Assembly (NCBI GenBank): GCA_013339765.2
Contig: CM023449.1
Coordinates: 20,830,888-20,894,887, forward strand
DNA: 64,000 nt
Direction of reading: 5' to 3'
From: Haemaphysalis longicornis
Taxonomy: Eukaryota; Arthropoda; Arachnida; Ixodida; Ixodidae
Translations under genes and position numbers: made by a program
Shown here: positions 23,346-34,506 of the stretch, piece after piece
Position numbering within the stretch: the stretch's first letter is position 1
Layout: every line of letters starts with the position of its first letter
Notes under the pieces: generated by a model
The model's input: the letters and a program-made list of their open reading frames with translations, nothing else
The model's database searches: none
Told to the model about the DNA's origin: nothing

Positions 23346-24599
23346 TCCATGTAACAAGACCGGTTACGTTAACAACGACAGACAGCATGCAAAAAACTTT
23401 GCATTTAACCCTTATAGCTAGGTTTCCAACGCTTTCGAAGGTTTCCCGGAACGGAAGATGACGGCTTTCCGTTTAGGCATCTTCGCCTAAATGTGCATCA
23501 CTGCATGGTGAGCGCTGCGAACGTCTTGAAGCAGGTGGAGCTTCGGTCAGGCGACCAGACTATACGTTCCGAGGTGCTTGTCCCATAACCTCCTTCCCTC
23601 GTTCCTTGGTGCTGCCCGTGCTGCATCTTGCGGCCCATGCCGGCGGTGTACCGGTCATTGGCGGCTGACTGTGCAAGCAGCGGCGCCACCTTGAAACTTT
23701 CGTGTGACAGATGTTCACGTGGTTTTCTACTGGGAGGCGTTATTTACCTTGAGCGGCACGCGCGCGGCAACGTTGCGTTCATTTTCTTCTTTCCTCGTTC
23801 TTCATTGCGTTAGAAATGGGCATGTTGGCAAAAGTTTTCCCCGCTGATCCGCGGACACGGCGTGAAACAAAGAGCTCGGGTGGATAGGGGTGACATCAAG
23901 CCCATCTGGCGGCGGCGACCGTGAGTGTGGGGTCGCAACCCGAGCAATAGTTGCTCGGGTTGACGTGGCGGCGGCTTGGGCGTGGTTTCCACGGCTGGGC
24001 GTGTTTGGCACGGACTGCGGATTCTGCTTGCAAATGGTGTGCGGGAAATACCGCGTTGAGGGCTTATCAAGTGAGATCCTATCAGAACATGAACTGAAAG
24101 ATGCTATACATAACACTCAAAATGCATTTTAGGCGTTGAAAAAGCCCAATTGAACGGCACGCATTAGTAGACAACTCTCTAAATTTCTGCGGACTTTTTA
24201 GTTTACAGCTTACTTGGCTGGATAAGAAATCTGCCACTGATCACTGATGTCGTGTGATGTCCGCCACACAAACAAGCCATTGTCCTTTCGATCTTTTGTC
24301 GTCACATCGTTGTCCCAGATTTCTTCTTTCCTCACAGATTTCTTCTGTACTCACAGCGTCACGTCGTCAGCGTATATATATTTTTATTTTTTTATTAAGA
24401 ATTGTTTCACGGGTGCAATCCTTGACGGGGGCAGAGATATAGGCGGAATGCCTGACAAATCCTCTGCCCCCCCTAGAGTTCAGCGCAGAAGGTAATGCAG
24501 AAAACGTATCCTCAAGCACGCAACAAAAGGACAAGCGATACACAGTGCTTAGAATAGAACAATTTCAAATATTTCGAACCGCCTGTGTCGAAACCCCGC
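23346..24599. other. No gene recognised; one perfect hairpin
   Basis: Unrecognised sequence. CAACCCGAGCAA at 23936-23947 is perfectly complementary to 23951-23962 around the 3-nt loop TAG. Confidence 0.6.
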
Positions 24600-25640
24600 G
24601 ACTCGCGAGAGTCGCTCGGTCACTCTGATCCTTATCCAGACTGAAGAGTAACGGCGAGATGACCGAGCCTTGGTGGGATCCGACGCTGCCCAGCTTCTTC
24701 TCCGGTAGCCGCAGGTCACCGGCGTTGATCTCGGTGGTTCTGTTCGTCAGGAAGTATTTGACGCACGCGTATGTTCACCTGTCAATGTTTAGCCCCTGCC
24801 ACTTGCGTCAGGACCACCGAGTGCCTCACTTTGTCGAAGGCACTCTGGAGGTCCAGGCCCAGTATGGCCTTGTTATCTCTCGTTCCAGTTGTGTCGTTGA
24901 GAATCTCGGGTTTTAATTGAATCATTGCGTCCTGGATAACGAGCCTGTTCCTAAACCCGATTATTGTGTCGGGGTAGAGCCCTCCGTCTTCGAGGTACTT
25001 CTGCCATCTGTTCATGAGGACGTGTTCTAGCGCGTATACACAGGACGTGAGCGAGATTGGCCTGAGGTTCTCGATGCCGAGTGGTTTGACTGGCTTGGGG
25101 ATTAGGATGTTCTTGGCCGCCTTTCCATTGCCGGGGCAGCGACCCGGTGCGCCAGCACTTGTTTGAAGTAGTCCGTGAGGTTCTCGATGGCCGTTTCGTT
25201 CAGATTTTTGAGTGCTCTGTTTGTGACGTGGTCGGGTCAAGGCCGCCGACTTGGTGTTCAGGTCTCGTAGGGCTCGGCCCTCGACCTCACGCACCTCGAT
25301 GTCCTGGTCTAGCCACTCATTTTCTTCCCCCTGGTATTCAAGGTGCGCCTCTGTGAGTGCGATCAGTATGTACTTGTCGATTCTCCTCTTCGTCTCGTCT
25401 TCTCCGCGCTTTTTCTGGCTTTGTGGATGATTCGGGGCCAGGTTGTCATGCTGGTGGGATTTGGTTGCGCTCTCGTCTAGGAGGCTTTCCAGCATTCTCC
25501 ACGTATTGTCGCAGTGCATCTGGCTGTCCGCCCGCGTTGCACGCTTTATTCCATTGTTGGGTGCGCAGCATCCTGCTGTGGGCTTCTATGTCCCTGTTGA
25601 GTTCGGCCGCCTCAAGGAAAATCCCGGGCCATCTCCATTA
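24600..25640 (-). mobile_element. I-like LINE, reverse transcriptase N-terminal part
   Basis: Minus-strand ORF of 245 codons (25519-24782) plus flanks. The order is a pre-RT helical region, then ILIPKPVKPLGIENLRPISL (RT motif 1), then EHVLMNRWQKYLEDG, then IIGFRNRLVIQDAMIQL, then ILGLDLQSAFDKVRHSVVL (motif A, with the catalytic Asp in LDLQSAFD). In a shifted frame downstream (about 24720-24620) come RLPEKKLGSVGS and QGSVISPLLFSL (the QGSVISPLLF motif). The copy stops before the YADD box and RNase H. It is frameshifted and dead, truncated at both ends. Confidence 0.85.
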
Positions 25641-26389
25641 ACGTGAAACCTGCGGAGGGGCGAAGCATGCAGAGTATAAGTGTATTCAAAGTTCGTGTGT
25701 CTTTCTCGTGCCCCACGGCGCACGCTAATTGGGCGCCGCAGAAGCGCCGGTGGAAGAAGTAATCGCGCGCTTGCTGAGTTGGTGGCGCCCTCTCTTCTGT
25801 AGAACTGGATTTAATCAAATTGCACGCCCCATCTGCCTTAGATTGAGGTAGTGACAGGGGTCAACGCGAGGGCAGTGCAATGCCCGCGCCTCGCCCTGGG
25901 GGCTCGTCCTCGGTGATCAACAGGCCCCCGCACGAGGCAAGTACGCTGTTGCAACCGTGTCATCCCAGCGCTGACACCAGTTGTTGGGACCGGGCGGGGG
26001 CACCCGATCCGAGCTCCGTGGCCTCCGACATACGAGTGGTAGCGTGTATGATGCGAGCGGTCAGCCGCTGTTGCAGCCGTGAAGCAGTCCAGAAGCCGTA
26101 GGCTAACGTAACTGTTTACTTCATAGCGAGAGGTGAGCCGAAGCCAAAAAAAAAAAAAAAAAAAAAAACGATGCCCCGACGGGCGAGGTTACAATACATG
26201 ACTCGAGCAGAGCGACCGCATGGATTCGCTGCTCAGACAGGAATGAATTTCAGCGCTTGGGCGGCTTCAATTTTATACCCAAAAGCCGCAACGGTCAAAA
26301 CGCCAACAAGTAGCAACACGCCACGAACGTCACAGACACACAACGCTCTTTCCACAGTTCGTGAGTCGTCGGTAGCCTCCGCGCACGTT
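25641..26389. other. No gene recognised
   Basis: Unrecognised, with a poly-A run at about 26144-26168. Confidence 0.4.
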
Positions 26390-26705
26390 GAGTCCGAGAG
26401 AGGGGAGAGAGTGTCCTTGAAACATTCTGAGACATGCCTCGCCGGGCCGGCAACCATCGAAGTTTGAAGCGCGTTGAAAGCGAGGCGACTGGGCCGGGCA
26501 TGTCGAGGCGTGAATGTATGACTCACCGACGTGCTGGCACCTGATGGCTGTGGGGCGCACGTCCGTGAAGCATGCCTGGGCGTGCCGCTGGCAACCGCCG
26601 GAGGCGCGTTGCAAAGCGAGGCGTCTGGCCAGGCATGTCGAGACACGAAAGTATGATTCACCGACACGCTGGCGCCTGACGGCAGAAAGGCGCACATGGT
26701 GGCTT
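26390..26705 (-). repeat. Tandem repeat of about 135 bp (45 codons), open on the minus strand
   Basis: Two full units and a partial one repeat the order GCGCGTTG.AAGCGAGGCG ... GGCATGTCGAG ... TATGA.TCACCGAC ... CTGGC.CCTGA. The period is about 135 bp (26469 and 26604). Because 135 is a multiple of three, the minus-strand frame 26697-26233 stays open and reads as a 45-residue repeat (SGASVSVNHTFVSRHAWP, then SGASTSVSHTFTPRHARP). No domain is recognised. It may be a repeat-protein fragment or just a tandem array. Confidence 0.55.
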
Positions 26706-27465
26706 CGCCGTCCAGCCGTGGAGTGATGCGGGAAAATACGGCGGCATTGGCCGATTCGTAACAACGCCTTTTCTAGCTTCGACCGACGACCCAATGCTGT
26801 CAGGTTGCGTGGCCTTTCGTCACAACCGCTCTCCATAGACGTACGTCGCATCATGACGTCAGTGATCCCCCGTGGCGCATGCGTCGGTGGGGAGTGCTGT
26901 CAAAATAGTACCTGCTACAAAACGGCAAATGGCAAACCTTCGGCGGTCGCGTGGGTATCCATCACCGTCAAAAAAGTGGCTGCTTCAGGCGGTTGTTGTG
27001 GAGGGGATGCCGTGTTACCCAAACGTACAAGTATGAAGCAGGTTTGCCACATCTAACGGACTGAGAAGTGCCTGACATATGGTGACAGTGGGGTTATTCA
27101 ATAATAGCGCGCTCCCGTTCTGTTTTGTCAGTGGTCGTGCGATGATATCTTTTTTTTTTTCGAGTATAAATTATTAGATCACCGGATCTGACGAAGCTTC
27201 GAACATCGCCGCTTTAAGGAGCGAGCCAAGGAGCGCGCGAGAAAGCAGCAGTGGAAATGGATACATAAAAGACCGAAGCCAGAAGGCCGAGCCCGAGACG
27301 CTTATGGAAAGCGGTGGTGCCTTACAATCGCCGCTTAAGGTTCCTCCACCTAGGTGGTAACTTCGAAGCTACAACAACAGGAAATTACCAAAGTTTCGCT
27401 TATTCGTGTTAGAATTGCGATAGATGAGCATCTTTCAGCTCAAGTACACGGCGTTTTATAAGGAA
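26706..27465. other. No gene recognised
   Basis: Unrecognised intergenic sequence. Confidence 0.4.
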
Positions 27466-27900
27466 GGAAGGAAGTAAAACTTTATTTTCCTGAGCACCCT
27501 TAGTCCAAGGCGCCATCTTGGGAAGCCGTGGCCATGGCTTCCTCCGCTCTGGACGTCAGCAGGAGCTGTGTCGCAGCGCTGGGGTCAGCCAGACTTGCCT
27601 CCCAGGATGCTAGAGTTGGATTCGGGATGGGGGTCAACTTTGGATGTCGATCACAGGCCCATATTGTGTGGAATATGTTTGGGTAACCTCCGCAGAACGA
27701 GCAAGTAGGGGTGCCGGGTAAATTTCGAAAGCGATGTGTGAGAGGTTCAGTGGGTAATGTGTTTGTCTGAATCTGTCGGAGGAGGACGGACTGCCGCCTT
27801 GTGAGTGTACGATGGGGGGAGGGATGTACCTTGCGCTGCGCGCGAAAAGACTCGAGGTATTCGCGCGGGCTAAAAGACGGCTGTGCATCACTTAAGGACG
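27466..27900 (-). mobile_element. I-like LINE 3' end with CCHC-type knuckle
   Basis: The minus strand encodes the C terminus of a LINE ORF2. RRQSVLLRQIQTNTLPTEP precedes CSFCGGYPNIFHTIWAC, a C-x2-C-x7-H-x4-C zinc-knuckle-like motif. A tail ends DGALD and a stop at about 27507. AATAAAGTTTTACTTCC then ends the element at about 27475. An intact short frame remains only at the 3' end. Confidence 0.8.
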
Positions 27901-28555
27901 GCTGTGTACCGCTTGAGGTTGACGAGAGCTGGTCAGGTGCCCGGTAAATAGTTGCTCGGGCATGGAGTTTAGGCTCACCTTGACTGGACTAGCATTGACT
28001 TGTTTTAACACATGAAGCTAGGTTGTAAGCTGGCTAAGTTCCTTCGCCTGAAGAACCAGCAATGCACTCATTGAACATTCGTCATTGTCTACACGCGAAT
28101 ATGGGGTATACGGTCCGTGGACTAGAGGCAGGGGGGACATGGTGTAGTGCTGGTCCCGGCGGGGCTTCCCGACGGGACCCGCGTACTCTCGACAACCGCG
28201 TTTAGGCGCAGGCGGTGGCGTATAGGCGTTTCCTAGTCAACACAGCCAAGCGACGCATGGCGCCATCTAGGGGCATGTTTGAAGCTATGTCCACGTGCAT
28301 GTGGCCCTCAATTAAATCGCTCAGAGCCACTTGGTCTCGTAGTGGAGTAGTTCCGCTCCTGCGAAGCGAACATCCTAACCCGGGTTCAAATCCCCTTACC
28401 GCTGTCTTTATCATTTTCAAGGGTTTGTCATATTTGAATAATAACATTTGTTATCACGCATATAATCTATTTATGACATCCTTACGCGTTATAAATGGGC
28501 TTTCGGGTATTTTCGTTGCCTTTTGGTCAGTTTTAGCTACTGCTTCTTGGATTAG
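27901..28555. other. No gene recognised
   Basis: Unrecognised sequence upstream of a dispersed repeat copy. Confidence 0.35.
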
Positions 28556-28740
28556 CTGATTATCATTCTTACTGCTGCTAAAACGATTTCCAATCCAATC
28601 CAGTCGTGGTGGTGGCGGTGGCTGCGGCGCGCCAGCTGTGCGCCGTGAGATGGCACTGCTCCTCCACGGCTCTCCAGGAGCCACGTGAAACTGCTCAACC
28701 TCGGCCAGTGTTGCTCACGCTACAAAGAGCTTAATTATTG
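28556..28740 (+). repeat. Dispersed GC-rich repeat, copy 1 of 3
   Basis: Shares with 39000-39425 and 46690-46995 the order TTACTGCTGCTAAAA.(G/C)ATTT, CCAATCCA..C.A(T)CCAGTCG, CGGCGCGCCAGCTGTGCGCC, GCTCTCCAGGAGCCACG and CTCAACCTCGGCCAGTG. All three copies have the same orientation. The family is not named. It ends here 280 bp before the first GH18 exon. Confidence 0.75.
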
Positions 28741-29020
28741 CAGAATTGAGAGAAATCAGGAAAGTTCGGGTGGCATTGCAAAAAGCGGACGCAGAATGAA
28801 CGGTGAAATAAATGACGTAGCAAGGGAACATTATTTTGACGCCGGCAGAGAACAAGGTCTGGACACAAGAAAAAAAAAAAAAACGCTTAAGAGAAAAATT
28901 AAATTCGTATAATGGGGCTAAGCTTGACGAGCAACAATTATTGGAGAACCTTGCCTCATACCAAATCACCCGCGGCTTACAATTACCGACGAGACACGTT
29001 CTAAAATGTTTTGTTTTTAG

Positions 29021-29392
29021 TTCTTAATGACTATTTGCAATTCTTTGGCCTCTTTTTCGGACCGCAATGGCCCCTGCACCCGCTCGAGAAGGCAGCCGCT
29101 TTTCCTGCAACGGTTGCCGACTCCCCATTGCTCCGAGTACATCTACTACGCCCTGTACCCGAGTGCGATGGGCGCCCTTCCCAAGTACGACGTCCCCGAA
29201 GCAAATGCCCTGCGTGCACTTCGCTATCTGACCAATTCACTGCGCCACAACAACAAAAAGGTGCTGCTCCACGCGACCGTCGGCGGCGCCCGCGACGACT
29301 CGGCCAGCTTCGTCCGCATGCTGAGGAACTACCGGGACCGTACGGCATTCGTCAACTCCTTGGCCGACAGCAGATCCTACAATCTGTTCGAT
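29021..29392 (+). CDS. GH18 chitinase-like gene, first recognised exon
   Basis: This exon encodes the N-terminal half of a glycoside hydrolase family 18 TIM barrel (124 codons). Motifs in order are NGPC with a following HCSEYIYYALYP (strand beta-2 region), an N-terminal helix (ANALRALRYLTNS), KKVLLHATVGGARDDSASF (strand beta-3, the SxGG block with ATVGG here), and SRSYNLFD ending exactly at the donor GTGAGT (29393). The acceptor is TTTTTAG at 29014-29020. With the next exon the final Asp forms the GH18 signature D-GVNIHWD; active enzymes have DGxDxDxE, so the catalytic Glu is Asp and the preceding acidic residues are Asn and His. GH18 enzymes cleave chitin; this product is more likely a non-enzymatic, chitin-binding-like member. 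The four exons give 327 residues, about one GH18 domain. The signal peptide or membrane anchor must lie upstream and was not found. Confidence 0.85.
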
Positions 29393-29472
29393 GTGAGTAC
29401 TTGAAGTGGTTATACACCTATAGGGGCCACGAAGGCAGCATACAGCTTTGTTTTGCTCAAACGATTATGGAA

Positions 29473-29739
29473 TAGGTGGGGGTTCTTAGGGGCGACCTAG
29501 CCAGTACTCCGGCTGCAGGATACCACGCTGGCTGCCGGAGTGATAATCACGTAGAACACCTCACCTACGGCAGCCCAGCGAGGTTCGCCGATACGAGGAC
29601 ACAGTAGACAGTAGTGCCGAAGCACAGCCGTTTATTTGGGAACGCGCAAAACATGCGAGCACAAAGCTCGACGGCGTTCACGAACCACGCCATCCGGTCG
29701 CGATCGCGAACGGGAGGCAGGCATTCACGGGGTGTGACA
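29473..29739 (-). mobile_element. Solo LTR-like sequence in GH18 intron 1
   Basis: Its plus-strand start (GGGGGTTCTTAGGGGCGACC) matches the start of the solo LTR at 54500 (AGGGTTCTTACGGCGGCCC). Minus-strand AATAAACGGCTGTGCTTCGG near 29620 looks like an LTR polyadenylation signal. It ends near TGTGACA at 29733-29739. It begins only 80 bp after the exon donor at 29393. The tips are eroded and no internal retroelement sequence is present. Confidence 0.5.
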
Positions 29740-29784
29740 ACGGTCCCCACCTGTGATACATGGTCCGCCGCGGCCGCGCTGATC

Positions 29785-29950
29785 CGCCGGTAAGGTGGCT
29801 AGAATGGGGAGGTGTGAGCATAGAGTTTCATACAAATAAGAAACTCTATGGGTGTGAGTACCGCGGCGCCTTCCTTCGGCCGCGCGTGACTCCCTTGCGC
29901 GCAGATGACACCAGGGAAAATGTGGCGCTGCCCGTCGAGGCGCGGTAGCT
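29785..29950 (+). repeat. Dispersed repeat (copy with hairpin insertion)
   Basis: CCGGTAAGGTGGCTAGAATG, GGTGTGAGTACCG, then CGTGACTCC and GCGCGCAGATG recur on the opposite strand at about 37410-37500. The two copies differ by the 32-bp hairpin listed next. Confidence 0.7.
29819..29850. mobile_element. 32-bp hairpin insertion with 8-bp target duplication
   Basis: CATAGAGTTTC and its exact complement GAAACTCTATG enclose a 10-nt spacer. GGTGTGAG occurs directly on both sides (29811-29818 and 29851-29858). The related sequence near 37460 has a single GGTGTGAG (read on the minus strand) and no hairpin, so the 32 bp plus one GGTGTGAG are an insertion. This has the form of an ultra-short MITE with an 8-bp target duplication. 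Confidence 0.85.
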
Positions 29951-30684
29951 GCGGTAGCCGCAGCCGGCCGCGCCGTCCTGCCCGCGCTCTCCCTGCCCTC
30001 GCCGTGGCCAGCTTCGTCGTGCGTTGTGGACTGTCTCGCGTCGTTCTCCCGTTCGGGCATTTGTTCGGGGTGCGATGCTGCCGACAGCAAAGAAGATGAC
30101 GGAGCAAACGGAGAAAACAAACTAACTTGCGCATTCAGCGTAGCACGTTTGCATGCTAAAGCCGCGGCAGAAATTCGCTAGTCAATGGGTGATGTGCCGC
30201 AGATTGGCTGCCGAGACCATTCTGCTGCCCTGAGCTTCACGCTATACGGGTTTATTGCCTTAGGAGGATACAGTTTCTACTTAATACTGAGGCAGTTTTC
30301 AATCTGCTGAATACACAGAAATTCGGAAGCGTTGACCTTAAACACCTTACCTACGAGGTCTTTTTCTTTTTTTTTTTGGTTGAAATAGCGGCGTAATAGG
30401 CGAATAAACAAGCGCCATCGCCACGCCCCCGCGACGCGCAGAGCGCAGGGGAGGAGGACGGCACGAGGGTGAAAGGGGTCGTGGTGACGTCGTCGTGAGG
30501 AGCGATCGGCAGCCGCGGCAAGTGTTCGGCCCCTGCTGCTGCCTTTCTGAGGGTGCCGTCCGCCAGCGTTTGCTTTCCTGGGCCCCGTGCTGTGTTTTGT
30601 TTTTATTTAGCAACTATAGTAGTTGAAAATTTTTCAGTGCTGCGTTGTACTGCTTCACAATCGTGCCGAGGAAGCGGAGTAACC

Positions 30685-30870
30685 ATGCCGAGGTTCTGCT
30701 CGGGATTCCGTTGCAACAGCACCTATGGCCGCGATAAAGTGGTCTTTCACAGCTTCCCGCGGGAGCCGAAACTCGCTGCTCAGTGGGTTGCTACTGTAAA
30801 GAGGGAACACTTCAAGCCCACAAAGGCGAGTGTGTTGTGTTCCAGACATTCCCAGACAGGCTGCTTCTAG
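30685..30870 (+). CDS. THAP zinc finger, truncated
   Basis: The ATG at 30685 sits in a good context (GTAACCATG). It opens a THAP domain with complete zinc ligands: C5-x4-C10 (CSGFRC), 41 residues, then C52-x2-H55 (CSRH). The family's conserved Phe-Pro (residues 24-25) and Trp34 are present. The frame stops at residue 62, just after the CSRH motif and before the usual AVPTIF-type end of the domain. A one-base shift at the CSRH codons would continue the frame, so a frameshift is likely. THAP domains bind DNA in P-type transposases and derived host regulators. It lies in GH18 intron 1 on the same strand and is probably a decayed P-like element. Confidence 0.6.
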   Translation: MPRFCSGFRCNSTYGRDKVVFHSFPREPKLAAQWVATVKREHFKPTKASVLCSRHSQTGCF

Positions 30871-31216
30871 GCAGTATAAGGGTGCCATTCTGTCGAAGTG
30901 CAACCTCCAGCACAGCCGTGTTGAGGCACACATTTTTTTAGTTTTCTGGTGGTTGTGGCGCACCTGGGGTGCCTTTGTCTCTCTCCAACCTCCCGTATCT
31001 CGTGGCAACAGCAGCAATCTTCTTCGTCGGTCATTGTAACGCAGTGCGCGCATGAGCACCTGTTATGAAAACGTGCTTATCGTGATATGAGTGCCTCAGA
31101 AGGGATCACTACTGGCTAAAGCGTATCAATATAGCTCATGCTGAACTAAGTGACGACGCCACTGCAGTTACAAAAGCCCCAGCGGCGGGATATCGGCTCT
31201 AAAATCTGGAACAGCA

Positions 31217-31408
31217 GTGGTGACGTCGCAAAAAACAGCTGTGAGGAGCGGCTCTCTCGAATCAAAATTGGAGTATCGTGTGCCGCTGCACGACGGAAGC
31301 CGTTCGTGCGTACTGGCGTGTGCGCTGCTTGTACTGTATGTACTCCTCAACTTCTTGTTGGATCACGGACAAAGAAAAAAGAGCTGTGCGCTGGTGTCGC
31401 GGCAGTAA
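31217..31408 (+). CDS. Short ORF with one hydrophobic segment
   Basis: A 63-codon frame with a 22-residue hydrophobic run (CVLACALLVLYVLLNFLL) after EYRVPLHDGSRS and before a basic segment, so it would be single-pass if made. No splice donor with GT is convincing before the stop. It might be a relic of a membrane-anchor exon. Function unknown. Confidence 0.2.
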   Translation: MVTSQKTAVRSGSLESKLEYRVPLHDGSRSCVLACALLVLYVLLNFLLDHGQRKKSCALVSRQ

Positions 31409-31735
31409 TAATATGGATGTTATGGATGAACCCCCGGCGAAAAGACCTCTGTAGCACTTAAAATTTGCATATAAATTAGTGCGTACGTAAGCAGAAATTT
31501 AACCTCTTCTAATAAAGAAGGCCTTACTTTCCAGTTCCACCATGGTATTGCATTTTCGAGAAACACGGTGCAAGAAAAGGGAAATTACTTGTTGTGGCAC
31601 AAGACGGCACTCGCTGTTTCGAAGGAAATTTTCCATTACAAAGGTAGTTGCTTCTCAAAATCAGCACCGAAAATGATTCACAAATCGCATACGCAAACCA
31701 TACCCCCTAAAAAACCGAAAAAAAAAAAAAAAAAA

Positions 31736-31815
31736 CTGACTTCGCCGGGAATTGAACCCGCGAAGTTGAGCGTACGGGCGCGACGCGCGAAAGCACTGCG
31801 CCACCGCACAAATGG
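31736..31815 (-). repeat. tRNA-like Pol III promoter sequence, minus strand
   Basis: On the minus strand GGTGGCGCAGTGCTTTCG resembles an A box and CGCGGGTTCAATTCCCGG is a good B box. A run of T follows directly (poly-A on plus at 31718-31734), which could terminate Pol III. It is not a clean cloverleaf. Likely a short tRNA-derived SINE. Confidence 0.5.
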
Positions 31816-32289
31816 CGACGTATTGCAAAATAACCTGGGTAATAGATGGAGGCCCATCCTTCCGTGTCATACGTCGGTGTTTACTAGCTGGTTTACAGAA
31901 TTCCTGGCTGGTAAACTGAAATTTCTTAAATAGCGCTTGCACAGCAAGGTTCCCCGAAGCCCCCACAATAGCTTATTGCCATCAACTCCACTACTTCGCG
32001 AAAGCGCCAGCAAAAATGTGTGTGCGCGGCTGCGACTGCGATTTCCCACTGCGGGGATAGTGCTTGCCGTACTTTGGTTTTACAGTTCACGTTAAAAACC
32101 TTTGCCGATATTGATTCCTTATTACCCAAATTACCCTACGAACTCTTCTTCTGCCGAAACTGACCTCAAATTTTCTACAGACGAGCCGATCGCACACGCA
32201 TTTACAGGCTTGCAGCTCCGGGGTAGCGGCGTCGCCGAAGGAGCACAGCCGAAGCGTCGAAAGCCAAAATACGGATTGCATTAGCGCTA

Positions 32290-33050
32290 GTGTTGAGTTG
32301 CATGGGCTTCGTGGACCTTACTGAGTTTATTACACTCCGCCACTATCAAAACAGAGCCGCATTCATTGCGGCACACGGATGTTGTCCGGGGAGCAGTTTT
32401 CGCTTCTCGGTCGATTTCCCGAACGACGCGTCGGGCGACCGGTGGGTTACCGATTGTGTTGGCTTCTTCGCGTCGGCGAGTTCAGTCACACTACGGCGAC
32501 TTTCCATCGGCCGACGTGTTTGTGTCGCCGTCGGCGTAGTGTGGCAGCGCGGTCGGGCAACACGGCAGTTGGCCGATGTTTTGGCGCATCGGCGGTTGAA
32601 CAGGCCGGTGAACGTTGCCGGTTGGGACACGTATTCCTCGGAAGTGTTATCGTCGCCGGGCACTTGTCGCCGTCGCCGCTCGTGCACGGGCGAGAGGCTC
32701 GAACAGTACGGGTGTACGATAAACTCACTACTCGGACTGGCCATCGTGGGATCAATTAAACAAATGCAAATACAGCGTTTTCTACCGCGACGACCCGCTG
32801 GGAACGCGTTTCGTGCTCCGCCTCCTCCGAGGGTCCTCACGACGACGTCACGAAGACTTGACCAATCACGAACGGCGGTGAGGTTCGCCAAATGCCCCTA
32901 GGCACCCGTTGTTCATTTTTGCCAAAATTAAGCGCTTTGTAATAGTTTATGCCAAGTTTTGACTTGATTTTCGAGTTCGCCGTGTGAAAAATAATAAAAT
33001 GGGAGCGAAAGCTCTTTTTTTGTAAAAAGTGCTTCAGTATCCCTTTAAGG
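32290..33050. repeat. Probable tick repeat ending in TTAAAGGGATACTGAAGC
   Basis: Overlapping long ORFs on both strands (plus 32290-32901, minus 32891-32346) are GC-rich, CG-periodic and without a domain, typical of repeat sequence open by chance. The right edge, read on the minus strand, is CTTAAAGGGATACTGAAGCAC (about 33051-33031). This is related to the tips of the TTAA-type element at 42587. The left edge was not found. Confidence 0.4.
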
Positions 33051-34496
33051 TGTGAACTAGCAAGGTAATGAGAAGAAACTGAATGCAGTGAAACGTTGCA
33101 CGATGCAGGCTGAATTTTACAATTTTTTTTGTAAAACAATTCAGGGAAGCTTGCATTCACGCGCAATACTTGAATGACAAAGCTCTTGTAGTTGGGCATT
33201 GCCGGACGCATAGTTAAGTTTTTAGTATCATTGTTTAGTTGCATTGTTTAGTTGCATTGTTTGGGAGCTATAGTCCTAAGCATCGAAGATGCCGTCGTCT
33301 TCGCGGCGAGTGGCAGATGCAAAGTCATCCTCAGCATTGTAGACTTCCACGTACCGTGCTCTTCTCATCAATTCTCGAGGCAGCGGTGGCGGGAACTTCC
33401 GCATTAGCGCTGAAGTTTTTTTGTTTCTTTCTTTTTACATGGGCAGTAGGACTTGAGGACAGAGCTGTTTTTTTTTTTTTTAACTAAAGCCACTTCCCGT
33501 GCCGAAGGCGCTCGGTGGTCGCCGCGAGGCACGCGCTCACGAGGGCTCGGCATTTTTTGTATCTATTTTCTGCTACAGCGAACTTCTACGGCTTGTACAA
33601 CAGCTCCGCGTTAATACTTTTTTCTTTTCCCCCAATAAAATATACCTTTTGTTCTCTCTTTACCTTAAATACTTTTTGTTTCTTCATCACTGTCAGTAGT
33701 TTTGTTTTCTTCACACTAAAATAGTTTTCCTAGTTCATATCTTCTTTAGTAGTCCTTACTATGAACATATCTTTTTGTTTTTTTTTCACATGTTAATGAT
33801 TTTTTTTGTTTCTTCTTCACCTGCAAATAGTTCTTCCCCGGTGAATAGTTATTGTTTTCTTTTCAGCGGTAAATGCTTTTTGTGTGTTTCTTATATACAG
33901 GTGCTAATGGGGCACCTGTAAATATAGTAAATTTGTATCTTCACATGTAAATAAACCGTTTTTTTTTTCATTGTAAATAAACAATTTCATAACGAGACCA
34001 GATGCGTTGCTTCAATGTCTGCTATCATTTCTGATGTGAGCGGGATAACTGCATGCGGTATAGCGGTTTGTTAAGGGTAGAAGAAAGCGCGGTGTACTCC
34101 GAGACGCCTTCAGTTATTGACAGTTTGCCGGCCCATGCCGTAGTGCCGATCTAGAGGACGGCGGCCGTATTTCGAGGGAAGCGAAATGCAAGGCACCGGG
34201 CGGTGTCAGTGCACATTATACACTCCAAGTTTTTTTTAATAGAAGCCGGAGCCACTTCACGTAATGTGCAAAACGTGCTTTTGAAACTGCATGCAATGCG
34301 AACTGTTCCCGTAAAACTAAATTTCATGGGTGTAATGAAATGGGCTCATAAAATTTTTTTAGTGATAAATATTCTCCTTTACTCTTCCAGAAAGCTCGCC
34401 ATACCGCAACGGGTTCGTTTCCCCCTTGATGGTAGAAATGCAGCCGACGCGATGCCGGCGGCGCGCTCATTCCAGCTGCGCGCCTTACCGCGCCCT
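33051..34496. other. No gene recognised
   Basis: T-rich, AT-rich intronic sequence with a short GTTGCATTGTTTA tandem near 33237-33262. Nothing else seen. Confidence 0.4.
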
Positions 34497-34506
34497 ACCG
34501 CGCCTT

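Noticed and set aside
24782..25519. Host gene encoding a reverse transcriptase
   Set aside because: It is truncated before the YADD box and frameshifted, so it is a dead LINE fragment.
32290..32901. 203-codon plus ORF and 181-codon minus ORF over the same bases
   Set aside because: Both open through GC-rich repeat sequence, with no domain, and ending near a transposon-like TTAAAGGGA edge. Not called as a gene.
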